Assembly (NCBI GenBank): GCA_963854835.1
Contig: OY978530.1
Span: forward strand, 41,802,751 to 41,866,750
Reading direction: 5' to 3'
DNA from: Megamerina dolium
Taxonomy: Eukaryota > Arthropoda > Insecta > Diptera > Megamerinidae
Length of the DNA stretch: 64,000 bases
Below, piece by piece: positions 1 to 10,885 of this stretch (within the stretch, counting starts at the first letter, position 1; every line of letters begins with the position of its first letter). The notes under the pieces are model-generated. The model worked only from the letters and a program-made list of their open reading frames with translations. It was not told the DNA's origin and made no database searches. A program made the position numbers and the translations under genes.

Positions 1-346
1 CAGCTATGTCCATAGCAATTCGCTCGAATGGAGCACCCACGGTGTATTGGTGCATCTTACCTTGACTTTTCTTATTGGGTCCTTTGGCCATTGTATATTG
101 CTTACACTTCCGAATCCAATCAGCAACATGGTCATGACATCCAACCCAATGAAATCGTTTCTTTATTTTCTCGACGGTTTTGGTGATTCCAAAATGCCCT
201 CCACTGGAGGCATTGTGATACTCAGCTATCACTTCATTTATTCTTGCCTTGGGTACCACTAGAACATCATTAGTGATTTTTCCATCTTCACTTTCCCATG
301 CTCAGAATAAACATTCGTATCGTAAGTGCAGGCTTTGCCACTGCGC

Positions 347-769
347 TCAGTATGCCTTTGCTATTGGACTCTCATTAGCCATTTCTTGCCAATCTGGACG
401 TATGCTCTGCTCCTTGTATTCCATAATCTTTACGAGATCTGGACCGTTCCACTGCTCTTCTTGCACTCGTTCGGTGGTCCATGACTCTTCCGGCCAGACA
501 TTCGTAAATCGTAGATCGACAATGTGATTTTGGTTTCTTACCCGAGAACAATGTTTACTATCCACGGTGCAAGTACGACGAGATGGAGTATTAGCTTTAC
601 TATGATGACTAACATCACGATCTTCTTTGCGTTGCCCTGGTGAATTCGATCTGTATTGTTTGCGTCTTAGATGACAATTACGCGCTATGTGCCATCTTAT
701 GTCGCATATGAAGCACTTACCGGCATATTTATTTTTGCAGTGATGCCTTGTTCTTCTGTTAGGCTTCAT
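347..769 (-). pseudogene. Gag C-terminus joined to pre-integrase region, copy A1
   Basis: Open stretch of about 140 codons. It has one CCHC zinc knuckle near its N-terminus (CFICDIRWHIARNC, CX2CX4HX4C), and a decayed second knuckle lies just upstream. Twenty to thirty residues after the knuckle the sequence passes into the segment that follows RNase H in the fuller copy at 50.9-51.2 kb (KHCS... then the EESW.TER block). This is the same gag-to-integrase deletion junction seen in copy A3. The downstream integrase HHCC and core continue at 1-346 with a frame change. It is not expected to be functional. Confidence 0.75.
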
Positions 770-1363
770 ATTCGATTGATGTCAACCTCGCGAAGTATGT
801 CCTCGTTTATCGCATATGAAGCATTTTCCAGTAAAGTTGTTTTCACGTCGACCCCTTGACACACTGCTTCAACCAGATTTGATCTTTCTGCATCTAATTG
901 GCACTCTCGTGGAATTGGTCGACACAACAAACTGGCGGCCTCATACGTCAAGACACTACTAATTGTTTCGTCATATGTACACCTTGGTGACATTGCTAGT
1001 GCGCGGTTAGTCTCTCCATCACGTATTCCGTCGATGAATGTCTCTATTCTCATTTTTTCGATGAATTCTTCTGAATTACCGGACAACTCAAGATCACATA
1101 ATATCAATATCGAAAGCGAAATCTTAAAGGCTCTCATTACTCTGTTGCACTCGCGATCTTAATTCCACTCGATGCAATTGACTATTATATTCAATTCCAA
1201 ATTTTTGCTGGAGTGTGTCCATCAGTGATTGATAGCTACCACGATCTTTCTCTGGAACCATTTGTAACACTTCGGAAGCATTACCTTTTAATGCGGCTAT
1301 TAAAGCAGCGGTCTTGTCACTATCGTCCCATTGATTCTTCCAAGCTGTTGTCTCGAATTGAAG

Positions 1364-1708
1364 CTAGACAATGTTGAGTGGCGTAGTTCCACTAAATGTT
1401 GGTGTCTTTATATGCCACCAAAGTTCTTGAATAACCATACGCAATTTCTGCTGCTGTTGTTGCATTATGCTTTTCATAAATTCCATGAGATAACCATTCG
1501 AATCTATTTTGATCTCTTCCTTAGCGTGTACAACTGCATGTATCTCGGCTTCCTCAAAGAACTCGTGTTCTTCTACATTAATACCCTTACCCTTCATGGT
1601 TTGCCGTAGCCTCACCAGCAGTTCCGTTTTTGCATCTGATGATGATAGATTCATCTCTACCAACAGCTCTTTAAGATGGTCTACTTTTAGTTGGTCAATT
1701 TTCATCAT
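1364..1708 (-). pseudogene. Gag N-terminus with SAP-like motif, copy A1
   Basis: Begins 30 bp inside the LTR-proximal primer site, at the same ATG as gag of copy A3. Residues 3-38 form a SAP-like helix-turn-helix (KIDQLKVDHLKELL... followed by a KTELLVRLR block), an acidic stretch and a poly-Gln run follow. The coiled-coil repeats present in A3 are deleted, so the frame runs from the poly-Gln segment straight into the capsid-proximal KTPTFSGTTPLNIV region and then stops. The remaining capsid region continues in other frames down to about 770. Confidence 0.7.
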
Positions 1709-1737
1709 CTTAATAGTATCCCACTTCTGACACCAAT

Positions 1738-1837
1738 TGTTACATTTTTATTTTGTGAACGTTTAATTCTACTCGAATCAACCTTATTCGATCACCGGAT
1801 TCTGTCAATAATAATTGCAACACTTATTTTGTACGTT
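1738..1837 (-). repeat. Family A LTR, first part (5' LTR of A1, U5 side)
   Basis: Starts TGTTACATTTTTATTTTG, the reverse complement of the family A LTR end, directly beside the primer site. It matches the other LTRs through the TTATTTTGTAC segment and then loses homology near 1,837. The rest of the LTR resumes at about 3,113, so this LTR has been split by an insertion. Confidence 0.8.
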
Positions 1838-3112
1838 CTATAGCTGCATTCGTTTGTAAGAGAGTTTCAAAAGAACACAAACTCTCATATAATTTCATTT
1901 TTACTTCCTTATAATTTGCATTTAGTTACTTAGCAACGATGGTGGTGTTGTGTATTATATTTCGGAAACACTCACTGAGTACCAAACGGCTAGACTCAAG
2001 GATGTAACGCACAAGATTAGCACCTAGACCTAAGCTCCTAAATATCCTTGGAGACTATCACACTAGTTAGCTGAAATAAAAGAATTACACTTTATCAATG
2101 ATACTTGCGATTTTGGGTATTCGCTTTATTCCTGGTGATATTTTCAATTTTGTACTCTTACACTAATACTGAAGGGCCTCGTAAGGATCGCAGTAGTTTA
2201 CAATTTCTTACACGCTAGCACTTCACACTCTGTACGAGACTCACAACTGAAAAGCGACTGTCTGCACTAAGCTGGCAGCTTATATACCATTTTTCTAATA
2301 CTAGCCACATATCAATCTACCCACATACCAACATTTAACATACAATAATAATATTCACACCACTTGTGTGTATGTATGTATGTGTTTATGTACACGATAG
2401 ATGCACTCCACATGTGTGTATATATATTAAGTGAGAAAGAAACTTTTTGATATTCACACACATGAGTAGTCCGCGTAATTTTAGTTATCATGTATGCTTA
2501 CACAGGTATGCTTACGTAAGTGCAGAACTACGAATTGCTTGGGAAAGTGCTTTGTCAGCATCTTCACACCCAACTGCAACTTAGTTAGCTCAATGTTCTG
2601 ACATTCCACAATTATAAATAATATTAATATGGATTGTGTATATCACAATTTCGAGCAATGTTGGTATGTGTATGGACAAATATGTAGTTCACAATTGCGG
2701 GAAATATGTCGTGAGGCAAAATATGCATATGTGCATATTCCATATTTTGGCTCGCAACAGTGGTATGTATGGTTCTTCGTGAAATTTATAAACGAAATAA
2801 GAACACAAACAATTTTGCGTAATCTGTGGTAAATATATTCGTTTATTTAAATTAAATTTTTATTTCCACTTGGTTTATTTTGCTTTGTTTTGTTTATATT
2901 TACAATAATTTGACGTGCTGTTGAAATTTCCTAAGCATATTCCAGTAGCCTATTCACAATAGTGCTGTTTTTTACTTTGCGACCTTCAAGCGACCTGAGA
3001 AATGTAAGCGAGTTCAATTGAACAATTGAGCGACCCCGCTTATTTTTGTTGTTGCTTTGCATGCAATTCGATAAATAAGCGAGTGTTCTTTGGCAACTCG
3101 CATGCAAAAGAA
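1838..3112. mobile_element. Unassigned ~1.27-kb insertion splitting the A1 LTR
   Basis: The segment has no protein similarity that I recognise. Short inverted repeats lie at both edges: near 1,861-1,888 GAGAGTTT and AAACTCTC flank a CAAAAGAAC core, and at the right edge GTTCTTTG and CAAAAGAAC flank a short spacer. A minus-strand LTR-like promoter and poly(A) signal lie inside (see next entry). The block at 2,505-2,770 is similar to 27,995-28,165, so part of it is a dispersed repeat. It could be a solo LTR plus flanking DNA or a non-autonomous element. The boundaries are approximate. Confidence 0.5.
2105..2290 (-). promoter_or_regulatory. Candidate LTR-type promoter and polyadenylation signal
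   Basis: On the minus strand TATATAAG lies at about 2,278-2,285. A TCAGTT initiator-like motif follows about 35-40 bp downstream, and AATAAA lies about 150 bp downstream near 2,124-2,131. This order and spacing fit the U3-R-U5 layout of an LTR rather than a host gene, because no ORF follows. TG and CA ends could not be fixed with confidence. The initiator lies slightly farther from the TATA box than usual. Confidence 0.35.
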
Positions 3113-3243
3113 CGCAACTTATTTATTCAACTCTATTTACAATCAACTAGTTACAATAACTCTTTAAGGCACTTACAAGTTTTGCATCTGATACTGTATC
3201 AATGTTTGTGCGATCACTTTCGGTATTCAATTGATTTATCTGA
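3113..3243 (-). repeat. Family A LTR, second part (split from 1,738-1,837)
   Basis: Homology to the other family A LTRs resumes at the CTCTATTTACAATCAACT block. It continues through the TTTTGCATCTGATACTGTATC and CACTTTCGGTATTCAATTG blocks, the same order as in 49,690-49,790, and is lost at about 3,243. The U3 half, including the TATA box, is missing. Confidence 0.75.
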
Positions 3244-4339
3244 AATATTAAATTTCTATCGCATTATTAAAAAAGTGTGCCTCTTGTTTATGAGGATGGG
3301 GAGGGAGTAAAGAATGGTGGACTTACATTTTGTGCTGATTTTTACTGTGTACCTGTGTAACGCGTGGTTGGAGTGAGATCTTGCTCGTTTTATTGGTGAG
3401 GGAACTATGATGTTAATGTTGGTGTATTGAAGATGTTGTTATGGCTGCTGCTTGTTATTTGTATTCGTTGGTAGTGCTACGTTGTTACTTTTACTTCTCT
3501 AGTCTTCTTCTGCTGATTCTCTTCAACTTGGTATTCACATCGTCAAGAAAACCAATTTTGACTTGCTTGCTTATATGACGATCAAAACCAACGATGACGA
3601 CGACAACAATGATGATGATTTTTCCTTTAATTACTTTCTTCCAGCTTCATTGACTGAGTAAGAGATAACCATCAAATATTTCACTAATTTCGATTTAAAC
3701 CTTGTTTTAATTCGAATTAAATGTAATTGATGTCTAACCAATCGACCGACGACTATCAATCTAATGCACATAAGACAAGAAAAGCAAGCTTGATCTTATT
3801 TCTGTTATGGATATTCGATTATTCCTACGACTTTTACATAAACTAATGGCAATAAATTACACGATTAAATCAATTTATAATTCACTGCACATTTATTTTT
3901 CTTAAAATGAAGTGCACGCAACGATAATAATATCAAAAATAATATATTAAATCCTAACGTTTCTGTTAGTTCTTATTATTTTCAAAGTATATTATTTTGC
4001 CGTAGGTAAAAAAAAACTAACTCTGGTTTAAGTACGCTGTTCTCAAGTGTCGTAAGACGAATAAAACTTTTTTTTTACATAAAATATATATTTACCAGTT
4101 GCTACTTAGTATGCACCGTTTTGTAGAGTCGCAAAGGGAGAAGAAAATATATATAAAACAGAATATATGGACATTTTGATTTCTCTCTCCCGCGCTCTCT
4201 CTCTCTCTTTCTCTCCCATCTACCTTCAAAATCGTCAAAATCAGTGTCTTTGAACGATATTTAAGTCAATACATGCAAATGGCAAATGGAGGATAATCAG
4301 ATAAGCAGATGATCGTGCTTGTCATGTACCAGTATCGAT
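3244..4339. other. Non-coding AT-rich spacer
   Basis: I see no protein-like reading frame, RNA gene or element end. It contains short trinucleotide-rich stretches (GATGACGAC type near 3,590-3,630) and the CT microsatellite annotated separately. Confidence 0.5.
4181..4218 (+). repeat. (CT)n microsatellite
   Basis: Pyrimidine tract of CT dinucleotides interrupted by CCGCG. Simple repeat with no associated feature. Confidence 0.8.
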
Positions 4340-5025
4340 GCGGGGTGAGGCAATCACTTAATATGCGGTACGACCTTAGGAAATTAAATATTGGAAGAGT
4401 AATTTTAGGCAGTGGTGGATTACTATTTTGTGCAGAACCGAAGTTTTGTGGTACATTATTGGACGTCAAATCAAATGATCATTTCTTCTTGTATGAGTTC
4501 ATGTCATATCCTTCCTTCAAAGGATCTTGAATCGATTCACCTATTGTGGAATGCAGATCTTGAATCTGCCCTCAAAGTGTTTCTTTTAGCTTCATATTCG
4601 CAGCAGTCAGATCTTGAATGAGTAATCGTTTCAGCGACTGCGTCATCACATTTTGTCTTCTAACCGAAGGAATTGTTGAGGGGAGAGGTGCTGTTGTGTC
4701 GCTATTATGTGCAATAGTTGTCCTGATTAACACAGTGGGATTTTCGACTGCTGGTTTTTTGAAGTTTCCAACATGGCTGATTTTGTCGTAGTAACCTTCG
4801 GTGAAGTATTTGTGGTCTGTTGTTATCGGTGGTTTCAAATTTAGAACATGCCATATCTAACCTTCTGAGCTGTTCCTCATAGTACTCGATAGTCATTCTG
4901 GAGGATGAATCCTTCTTGACGTTACGGATCATGCTATCTATGAGTTCACCAGTTGTGCGTTGGCATTCTGACGATTGATTGAATAAAGTCATATCCGAGT
5001 CTTCTTTCGAAGTTCCCATTTTTGA
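4340..5025 (-). pseudogene. BEL/Pao gag N-terminal remnant
   Basis: Two overlapping minus-strand frames, joined by a frameshift near 4,830, resemble the N-terminal Gag of BEL/Pao retrotransposons. A helical region with the EEQLRRLDMACSKFE block comes first. It is followed by a DHKYFTEGYYDK block and then, at the end, LPKITLPIFN, the entry into the DUF1759-type capsid segment. After that the similarity stops near 4,340. No LTR or pol was seen next to it. The assignment rests on motif style only. It may or may not belong to the same family as the BEL pieces at 45.3-46.7 kb. Confidence 0.6.
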
Positions 5026-5176
5026 GATTAATGTTGAGTACGTTGATGTTGTGGTGGTCTGGTGGTGTTTTCGCAAGGTAACGTGTCTAACTGCCACAAC
5101 CGGGTGGGGTTAGCGCTATCTTTGTTGAACTCATCGCAAGTCAACTCACTGGCTGTCATTTAGTTTGATCTGAGCG

Positions 5177-5283
5177 CTATGTGATGATACCTTTATTTGT
5201 TAATGAGGGTAGTCATGTAGCTTCCTCTGCTGACTATGTGATGGCGCCTTCATTATTATTAATGGGGGCCCTCCATGTGGCGA
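5177..5283 (+). repeat. Imperfect ~55-bp tandem duplication
   Basis: Two diverged units each begin CTATGTGATG and run through a TTATTAATG-like block to a CATGT(A/G)GC end. The region from 5,026 to 5,351 holds nothing else recognisable. Confidence 0.5.
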
Positions 5284-5351
5284 CCACCTGGCAACGTCTT
5301 CCTGGCTCCCGCTGGGTTAGAGGTTGTGCGTTGGGTTTGGGACCCGCCACA

Positions 5352-6240
5352 TAAACAGAACACTCCCCTACTTGATGATACATGCGCACGGTGGACACAT
5401 ATATCCCACTCCATGACTACTGCTGCCGAGGAGGTAATCGGTTACTACCGGCCTCTGAGGAATGAGTGGTATGATCAGGAGTGTCGCGACGCTACCGCAG
5501 AGAACGACACCGCCTACAGAAAAACCCTGCGTGTAGGCGCAACGCGAGCAGTTAATGAGCGATACAGAGTCAAAAGGAGTGCAGAGACGTCTTTTCTGGC
5601 GCAAGAAAAGAGAACAAGAAAGACGCGAGTGTGAGGAGATAGAGATGTGTACCGACAAGAATGAGACTCGAAAATTCTTCGAAAAGATCAAGCGCCTGAG
5701 TGGAGGTTTAAATCCCGGAGTGGAGAAGATTGCCCAATAACCCCAATTATAGATGACGGCGTTGATGTCCTACCACCCGACTATGACGAGGTTGAAACGG
5801 ACATTTTAAGGTTGAAGAACAACAAAGCTGCAGGTGCTAATGGCCTGCTTGCCGAGTTGTTTAAGACCGGAGGCGACGAATATGGTCGGATGAAAGCATG
5901 CCTGATAATTGGAGGCTCAGTGATCTCTGTCCTGTACATAAAAAAGGAGACCCCACAATTTGCGCCAACTACCGTGGAATAAGTCTCCTGAGCATCGCAT
6001 ATAAGCTCCTATCGAGCGTATTGTGTGAAAGATTGAAGCCCATGCTCAACAACCTGATTGGACCTTATCAGTGTGGCTTCAGACCTGGTAAATCTACCAT
6101 CCACCAAATTTTCACACTGCGCCAAATCCTGGAGAAGACCCAAGAAAAACAGATCGACACACACCACCTATTTGTTGATTATAAAGCTGCTTTCGACAGT
6201 CCGGTAAGGGATTACCTCTACGCAACAATGTCTGAGTTCA
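5352..6240 (+). pseudogene. RTE/CFDP2-like non-LTR retrotransposon fragment (copy 1)
   Basis: Plus-strand remnant of a LINE ORF2. It starts in the linker between endonuclease and RT (YYRPLRNEWYDQECRDAT block, near-identical at 63,695-63,780), followed by a basic RRLFWRKKRE region and the N-terminal RT blocks with the CANYRGISLL, QCGFRPGKST and LFVDYKAAFD motifs (the last bears the first catalytic Asp). Frames change near 5,600, 5,740 and 5,890. Homology ends shortly after the MSEF block at about 6,240, so the YADD box and thumb are missing. The clade call comes from motif style. Confidence 0.8.
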
Positions 6241-6486
6241 AGATGTGTTGATAGCAAAGTCAAACCAAATTGTTGAGATTTCTATGAGTCGACGTCGTAT
6301 ATGGCGATTACTTATTGTTCGAATGTTGCAGAGTTGTTGACACTAGCCTCGTGCTAATCCCGATTCCAAAATTGCTGGTTGTTCACGGATCACACTAGCC
6401 TTACATACATATGTATACACATACATACGTACATACATATATGTTTAGGCGCTTAATGCTTAAACACACAGCAAAGGGCTTAACGT
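6241..6486. other. Spacer between LINE fragments
   Basis: No coding or structural element is visible apart from CATA-rich short repeats around 6,405-6,445. Confidence 0.4.
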
Positions 6487-6762
6487 ATGTTATGCCTTCA
6501 GTCGAGATTTCGTGCTGGTCACAGCTGCACCACTGCAATGCTGAAAATTATTGATGATATACGTGTTCGTTTTGATCAGGATAAGGTAATCAATGCCATT
6601 GGATGCCATAGTTTGCTCTGTCTCAAGTTGAACCACTACTTTAACTTCAGTAAAGGCGCTCTCGATCTAATTGCTAATTACCTCAGTAATAGGCAACAAC
6701 AACTAAGAGTTGGGGATGACTTTTCATCCTTCTCTTTGCTCCTTGCTGGTGTACCTAAGGAG
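6487..6762 (+). pseudogene. Jockey-like LINE reverse transcriptase fragment
   Basis: The reading frame shows RT palm blocks in the style of Jockey and CR1 elements: SRFRAGHSCTTAMLKIIDDIR, then LCLKLNHYFNFSKGALDLIANYLSNRQQ and LLAGVP. The segment that should hold the first catalytic Asp (the FSKAFD-like box) is missing between VINAIG and LLCLKL, an internal deletion. The frame then runs directly into an antisense SINE, so the end of the open stretch is not LINE protein. Confidence 0.7.
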
Positions 6763-6890
6763 TCAATTGTTTGCCGGCAGGTGGATACCGTTCGAAAGAA
6801 AAATCTTTTCGATATTAAATTTGTTATGCATGAGCCGGGGATTGAACCACGACCTACAGATCAGAAGGCCAACACACTAACCACTGATAT
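6763..6890 (-). mobile_element. tRNA-derived SINE, copy 1 (head part only)
   Basis: Antisense copy of the SINE described at 54,986. It retains the tRNA-like head, with the B box seen here as GGGGATTGAACC, and the following CTTTTCGATATTAAATTTG block. The 3' two thirds are missing. It is fused to the Jockey-like RT fragment. Confidence 0.75.
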
Positions 6891-7203
6891 TTAGCTATAT
6901 ATTTCCGTAACCCCGTAATGTATTCTTGTTGTACAGTATTGTTTCTTAAATAATATTAATGATAATAATAACAATAATAATAATAATATAACTGTACAAT
7001 AAAAAGCATACCGACCGAAGCAAAAGAAACTGCTTTAACTTTAACCACACTGGTTAAAGTTAAAGAGCACATAATAACATAAAAAAACATTAGTAGTAGA
7101 GAAAACGTATAAAACATAGGCAAATGGAATCCATTGGAAACTACAAAGGACTGATACATAAAGATGAAACTCATTACAAAATTTTACCACTACAAAACTA
7201 TAT
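6891..7203. other. AT-rich spacer with ATA microsatellite and a perfect hairpin
   Basis: It holds (AATA)n/(ATA)n repeats at 6,950-6,990 and a perfect inverted repeat at 7,033-7,065, with 15-bp arms and a 3-nt loop. No gene is visible. Confidence 0.6.
7033..7065. repeat. Perfect 15-bp hairpin, 3-nt loop
   Basis: The left arm CTTTAACTTTAACCA (7,033-7,047) and right arm TGGTTAAAGTTAAAG (7,051-7,065) are exact reverse complements separated by CAC. It is not a rho-type terminator context, and the function is unknown. Confidence 0.85.
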
Positions 7204-7592
7204 TCTTACGTTGTTATTTTGTGAGCATTTAATTCTCCTCGAATCAACCCTGTTCGATCACTGGATTCTATTAATAATAATTTCAACCTTTATTTTGTAC
7301 TAACTATGTCCAACAACAATTTATTTAATCAACTATTACAATCACTCTTTAATTTAACTTGCTATCGTGTGAGGTTGCCTCTATCACTTTCGGAGTCGAA
7401 TTGATTTCATTTGTCAACAACTGGTCCTATTTAAACTCTGTGGAAACACTCCTGAATCTTCCTTTATCGTATTCGACTTTCTTCTCTTTCTTTTTCGTTG
7501 GCTTCTAGTTATCGCCTATTCCTTTTTGTTGACATTCGTTGCGATGCTACCATTATTCGTGCTATTCACAATAACCATCGGCACTCGTTACA
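7204..7592 (-). repeat. Family A solo LTR (A2)
   Basis: 389-bp minus-strand LTR flanked on both sides by ATAT (7,200-7,203 and 7,593-7,596), the target duplication seen throughout this family. It contains the reversed TATA region (CTATTTAAACTC). No internal sequence remains, consistent with LTR-LTR recombination. Confidence 0.9.
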
Positions 7593-7911
7593 ATATGAAA
7601 CAAATATTAAACGACTGTTAAAATTTACAGGATACACCATATTACGAAACCGGCATATAGAATGAGTAAAAGAAACATATACAATAATCCACATTATTTA
7701 CCCATTACCTATATTTTTGGAATACGTCCTTGATGGTCTGCATACAATCCAAGGCAATGCTGAAAAACAAGCAGAGCATGTAATGCGATTACTTGAGAAC
7801 GTATGTGACACAGCAATGCCTTGACAGGGGAAAAGTAACGGAAGGGCCCCAGTTTACTGGCGGAACGAAGATATAGCCAGCCTACGCTCACAATGTCATA
7901 GACGCCGCAGA

Positions 7912-8364
7912 ATGCAACAGAGGGGCAGAGGTACAGAACAATATGGGAATTCGCAATCACAATACAAGGCGACAAGGAAACTGCTACGAAAGGCGATATC
8001 CAAGAGTAAAAGCCAGGCGTTTCTTAGCCTAATTGATGAAGTGCAGAACAATCCCTGGGGGAGCGCATACAGGATTGTGCTGAATAAAGTTAATAGTAAT
8101 AATGTTAATTCCCCTATCTGCCCGACCATCATGTCAAAAAACGTAAATGGCCTATTCTCACAACAGAGCTTGGAAGTGGTTGAATCTGAAATCCAAGTTA
8201 ATACAAACACAATTCCACTTGTAACCCCAGATAAAGTTGCCACAGCTGCACATAAAATAAAAAATGAGAAAACCTCAGGACTTGATGGTATACGTAATGT
8301 GGTACTCAAGACAGCCATCAAAATGAAGCCAGAAGTTTTTGCGCAGATATATGGCCTGCCTTAG
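7912..8364 (+). pseudogene. R1-like ORF2 linker / RT N-terminus
   Basis: Longest intact piece of the R1-like element: a basic linker followed by an RT entry block (KTSGLDGIRNVVLK, corresponding to the KSPGPDGI-type motif with substitutions). It stops after 150 codons, and RT continues in other frames. Confidence 0.7.
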
Positions 8365-8804
8365 AGAAGGGTAATTTCCACGTCGGTGGAAACGCCAAAG
8401 ACTTGTACTAATCCCCAAAGGCGATAAACCACCAGATTAACTTTCATCGTATCGTCCACTATGTATGCTGGATACTGCGGGTAAGGTACTGGAGCGGCTC
8501 ATATGCGCTAGACTGGAAAAATACACTGAAGGAGAAACAGGCCTTTCTGAATGACAATATGGATTTAGGAAAAAGCCCAGCACTGTCGATGCGATTGAAA
8601 AAGTGTGTGAAATTGCTAATAAATCAATGGATGGGAAAGATGGAGAGGGCGCAGTAAAGAATATTGTGCTGCTCTAACCCTAGATATCAAAAATGCTTTT
8701 AATTCAGCTAATTGGTCGTATACACTAAATGCTCTTCGAGGTATTCGTGCACCGGGGTACTTAATTCGAATAATTTCAAATTATTCTAAAATTAGAACTC
8801 TGGT

Positions 8805-9155
8805 GGGTGCCATAGCTCAGTGGTTAGTGTGTTGGCGTTCTGATCTGTAGGTCGTGGTTAAATCCCCTGCTGATGCGTAACAAATTTAATATCGAAAAGG
8901 TTTTTCTTTCGAACGGTACCCAGCTGTCGACAAGCAATTGGCAATTCTTCCTACAGTAACAACTTGCCATGAAAAAGCTTCTAAAAAAACTCTGTGACAA
9001 AGCTCAGAAAAAAGTGATGTCACAAGAGTTCTGCCGTTCTGAACTGGCTAAAATAAGTAGGTCTCTTCGAATACTGTCTGAAAATTTAACACGCACAACA
9101 GTAATGGAAGAGAAGCTCGGACAATGAGACCTTTGGCCACATATTTATTTTTTTT
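8805..9155 (+). mobile_element. tRNA-derived SINE, copy 2 (complete, with TSD)
   Basis: Begins GGGTGCCATAGCTCAGTGG (A box) with a weakened B box (GTGGTTAAATCCCC), continues through the family-specific body and ends in a T-rich CACATATTTA(T)n tail. Target duplication TTAGAACTCTG is present at 8,792-8,802 and 9,156-9,166. It is inserted in RT of the R1-like element. Confidence 0.9.
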
Positions 9156-9256
9156 TTAGAACTCTGTACTATGACTTTGAAGATGGACGAAAGCAGTACA
9201 AGGTGACGGGTGGAGTACCGCAAGGCTCGGTACTGGGACCACTTCTTTAGAATATT

Positions 9257-10268
9257 ATGTACGGCGGTATACTTAAAATACAGAAGCCGAAAAAAGTAGA
9301 TATCATTGGTCATGCAGACGATATCGCTATAACGGTAGTTGCAAAAACCCTGCCGGTAGTAAGACGAAGCGCTGAAAAAACAATTAAAAGTGTTAAACAG
9401 TGGCTCGAGTTTGCGGGAATACATCTGCTGGATCAAAAAACCGAAGCAGTATTAATAAGTAGCTGGAAAAAAGTAGAGCATATTGATGTGCATGTAGCCA
9501 CATCATATCTTCCAGTCCATACATTAAGTACTTAGGAGTCCTATTGGACCGTAGGTTGAATTTTAAAGAACACTTCAAATATGCGGGTGTTAAAGCAGCA
9601 AAAGCTGGTGCGGCATTGTCGAAGCTCATGCCAGACATTGGTGAACTACGTCAATCGATTAGAAATCTACTCACAGGCGTCAACACATCAATAATAATGT
9701 ACGCTGCACCAGTATGGGCTACAGCGACAGGTTGAAGTCTTACATGAAAGGGATCACAGCGGCATACAGATTATCATCTCTAAGAGTATGTAGCGCATTT
9801 CACACAGTTTCTAATGATGCAGCGAATGTAATTGCGCGCCAATGTCCTATTGATATTATAGAAACTCAATCGCAGTCAATTCGTGATATTAAGAAACTAC
9901 CGCAGGCTGAGCGGATAGAATTAGAGTATATAATTAACCATAGTGAACGAGTATGGCAATATAAATGGGACGTATCGACGAGAGGGCGGTGGACGCATAC
10001 ACTAATACCCAATATAAAAATGTGGATCGATAAGAAACATGGAGAGGTCCATTACCACCTGACCCAGTTCCTCAGTGGCCATGGATGCTTTAGAGAATAT
10101 TTGTATAAATACAAATGTATAAAATATTGCAAGCACCAAATTGAGAATGCACAACATGTGCTATTGAAGTGCGTCAGGTTTGAAAGTGAACAGTTAATGC
10201 TACAGTCGCTAACACCAGAGGGACGAAAGAAGCATGGGATATGTCAGCAGACATCATTACAAGAATGA
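9257..10268 (+). pseudogene. R1-like ORF2 C-terminal half
   Basis: Three frames (9,257-9,535; 9,544-9,735; 9,714-10,268) carry the RT catalytic box as GHADDIAI, the thumb (LDRRLNFKEHFKY) and the C-terminal domain typical of R1-type ORF2 (VHYHLTQFLSGHGCFREYL). The Tyr-to-His change in the catalytic box and the frameshifts make it inactive. Confidence 0.75.
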
Positions 10269-10540
10269 TGCAAAGATTACGACGTGACAAACAGGCAGCA
10301 CGTACTAGAAATAGCGGAGAGTGAATAAGACTCAAAATCCTGCCTTGTGAAGGAATTCCTTGATTGGTGGTACCGCAAGGATGAACAGGACAGTGATATC
10401 GGGGGAGGTGGTTTTAGTACGTAGGTACATATTGGGGCATAGCCACAATGTGTGAATAGTGTATGCTTAGTAGTACGGACTACTCAGTATCTATGAAGAT
10501 TTTACCTTCCATCGTATTGAAGCAAAAAAAAAATATTTTT

Positions 10541-10885
10541 TACCCAAATGAAATTTTACAGATTTTATAATAATTAGAAGATAATGTCAGCAATCTAGAC
10601 ATTACCAATAAAACAATTATAAATACGAAATTAAGAGTTATTAAAGCTAAAAAATATAAGAATAAATTTAACAAAAATGCAGGAATGGTGTTGATAAGAA
10701 TTTATTAAAGATTAACTTAAAAATCCAATTTTATAAGAACAATAATAAAAAGTTTCCAAACTTAACTTAACTACCAGAAATTGATTTTAGAAATATTAAA
10801 ATTACTAGAGTGGAAACTAAGAAGTATTTAGGAGTATGTTGCGACTCAAATCTGAATTGGAATCACTATGTGAACAAATTAAAAT
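10541..10885 (+). pseudogene. Older LINE RT thumb fragment (left half of a split target)
   Basis: AT-rich sequence. Near its right end, about 10,785-10,885, one frame reads as an RT thumb (TKKYLGVCCDSNLNWNHYVNKLK). The thumb continues at 14,412-14,553 on the other side of the I/LOA-type LINE. A block of about 45 bp starting ATGTTGCGACTCAA is present at both junctions. Confidence 0.6.

Larger units (their letters stand above)
1..1737 (-). mobile_element. Gypsy family A copy A1, internal region (truncated by window edge)
   Basis: Minus-strand Metaviridae-type internal sequence, cut off at position 1 inside the integrase core. Reading leftward from 1,737 are the primer-binding site next to the LTR (a TGGTGTCAGAAGTGGGA-like segment, matching a tRNA-Leu 3' end), gag, two CCHC knuckles, then directly an integrase zinc-binding domain and integrase core. 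Protease, RT and RNase H are missing, as in copy A3 at 18.5-22.4 kb, with which it can be aligned along its length. Gag is broken by frame changes and by a further deletion of the coiled-coil segment near 1,420. It is an old, non-coding copy. Confidence 0.9.
7715..10540 (+). mobile_element. R1-like non-LTR retrotransposon, degenerate
   Basis: Remnant of ORF2 from the linker after the endonuclease to the 3' end. Blocks in order: VYWRNEDIASLRSQCHRRR and a YKATRKLLRKAISKSK...NPWGSAYRIV linker (to 8,364); a degraded central RT region at 8,365-8,790; a SINE inserted at 8,805-9,155; GGVPQGSVLGPLL with an in-frame TAG; and the catalytic box changed from YADD to HADD near 9,313. The thumb and a C-terminal cysteine/histidine-containing region follow (9,544-10,268, with a GHGCFREYL block). 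It ends in an A-rich tail near 10,527-10,540. There are multiple frameshifts and stops. R1-clade placement is by motif style. Confidence 0.8.
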
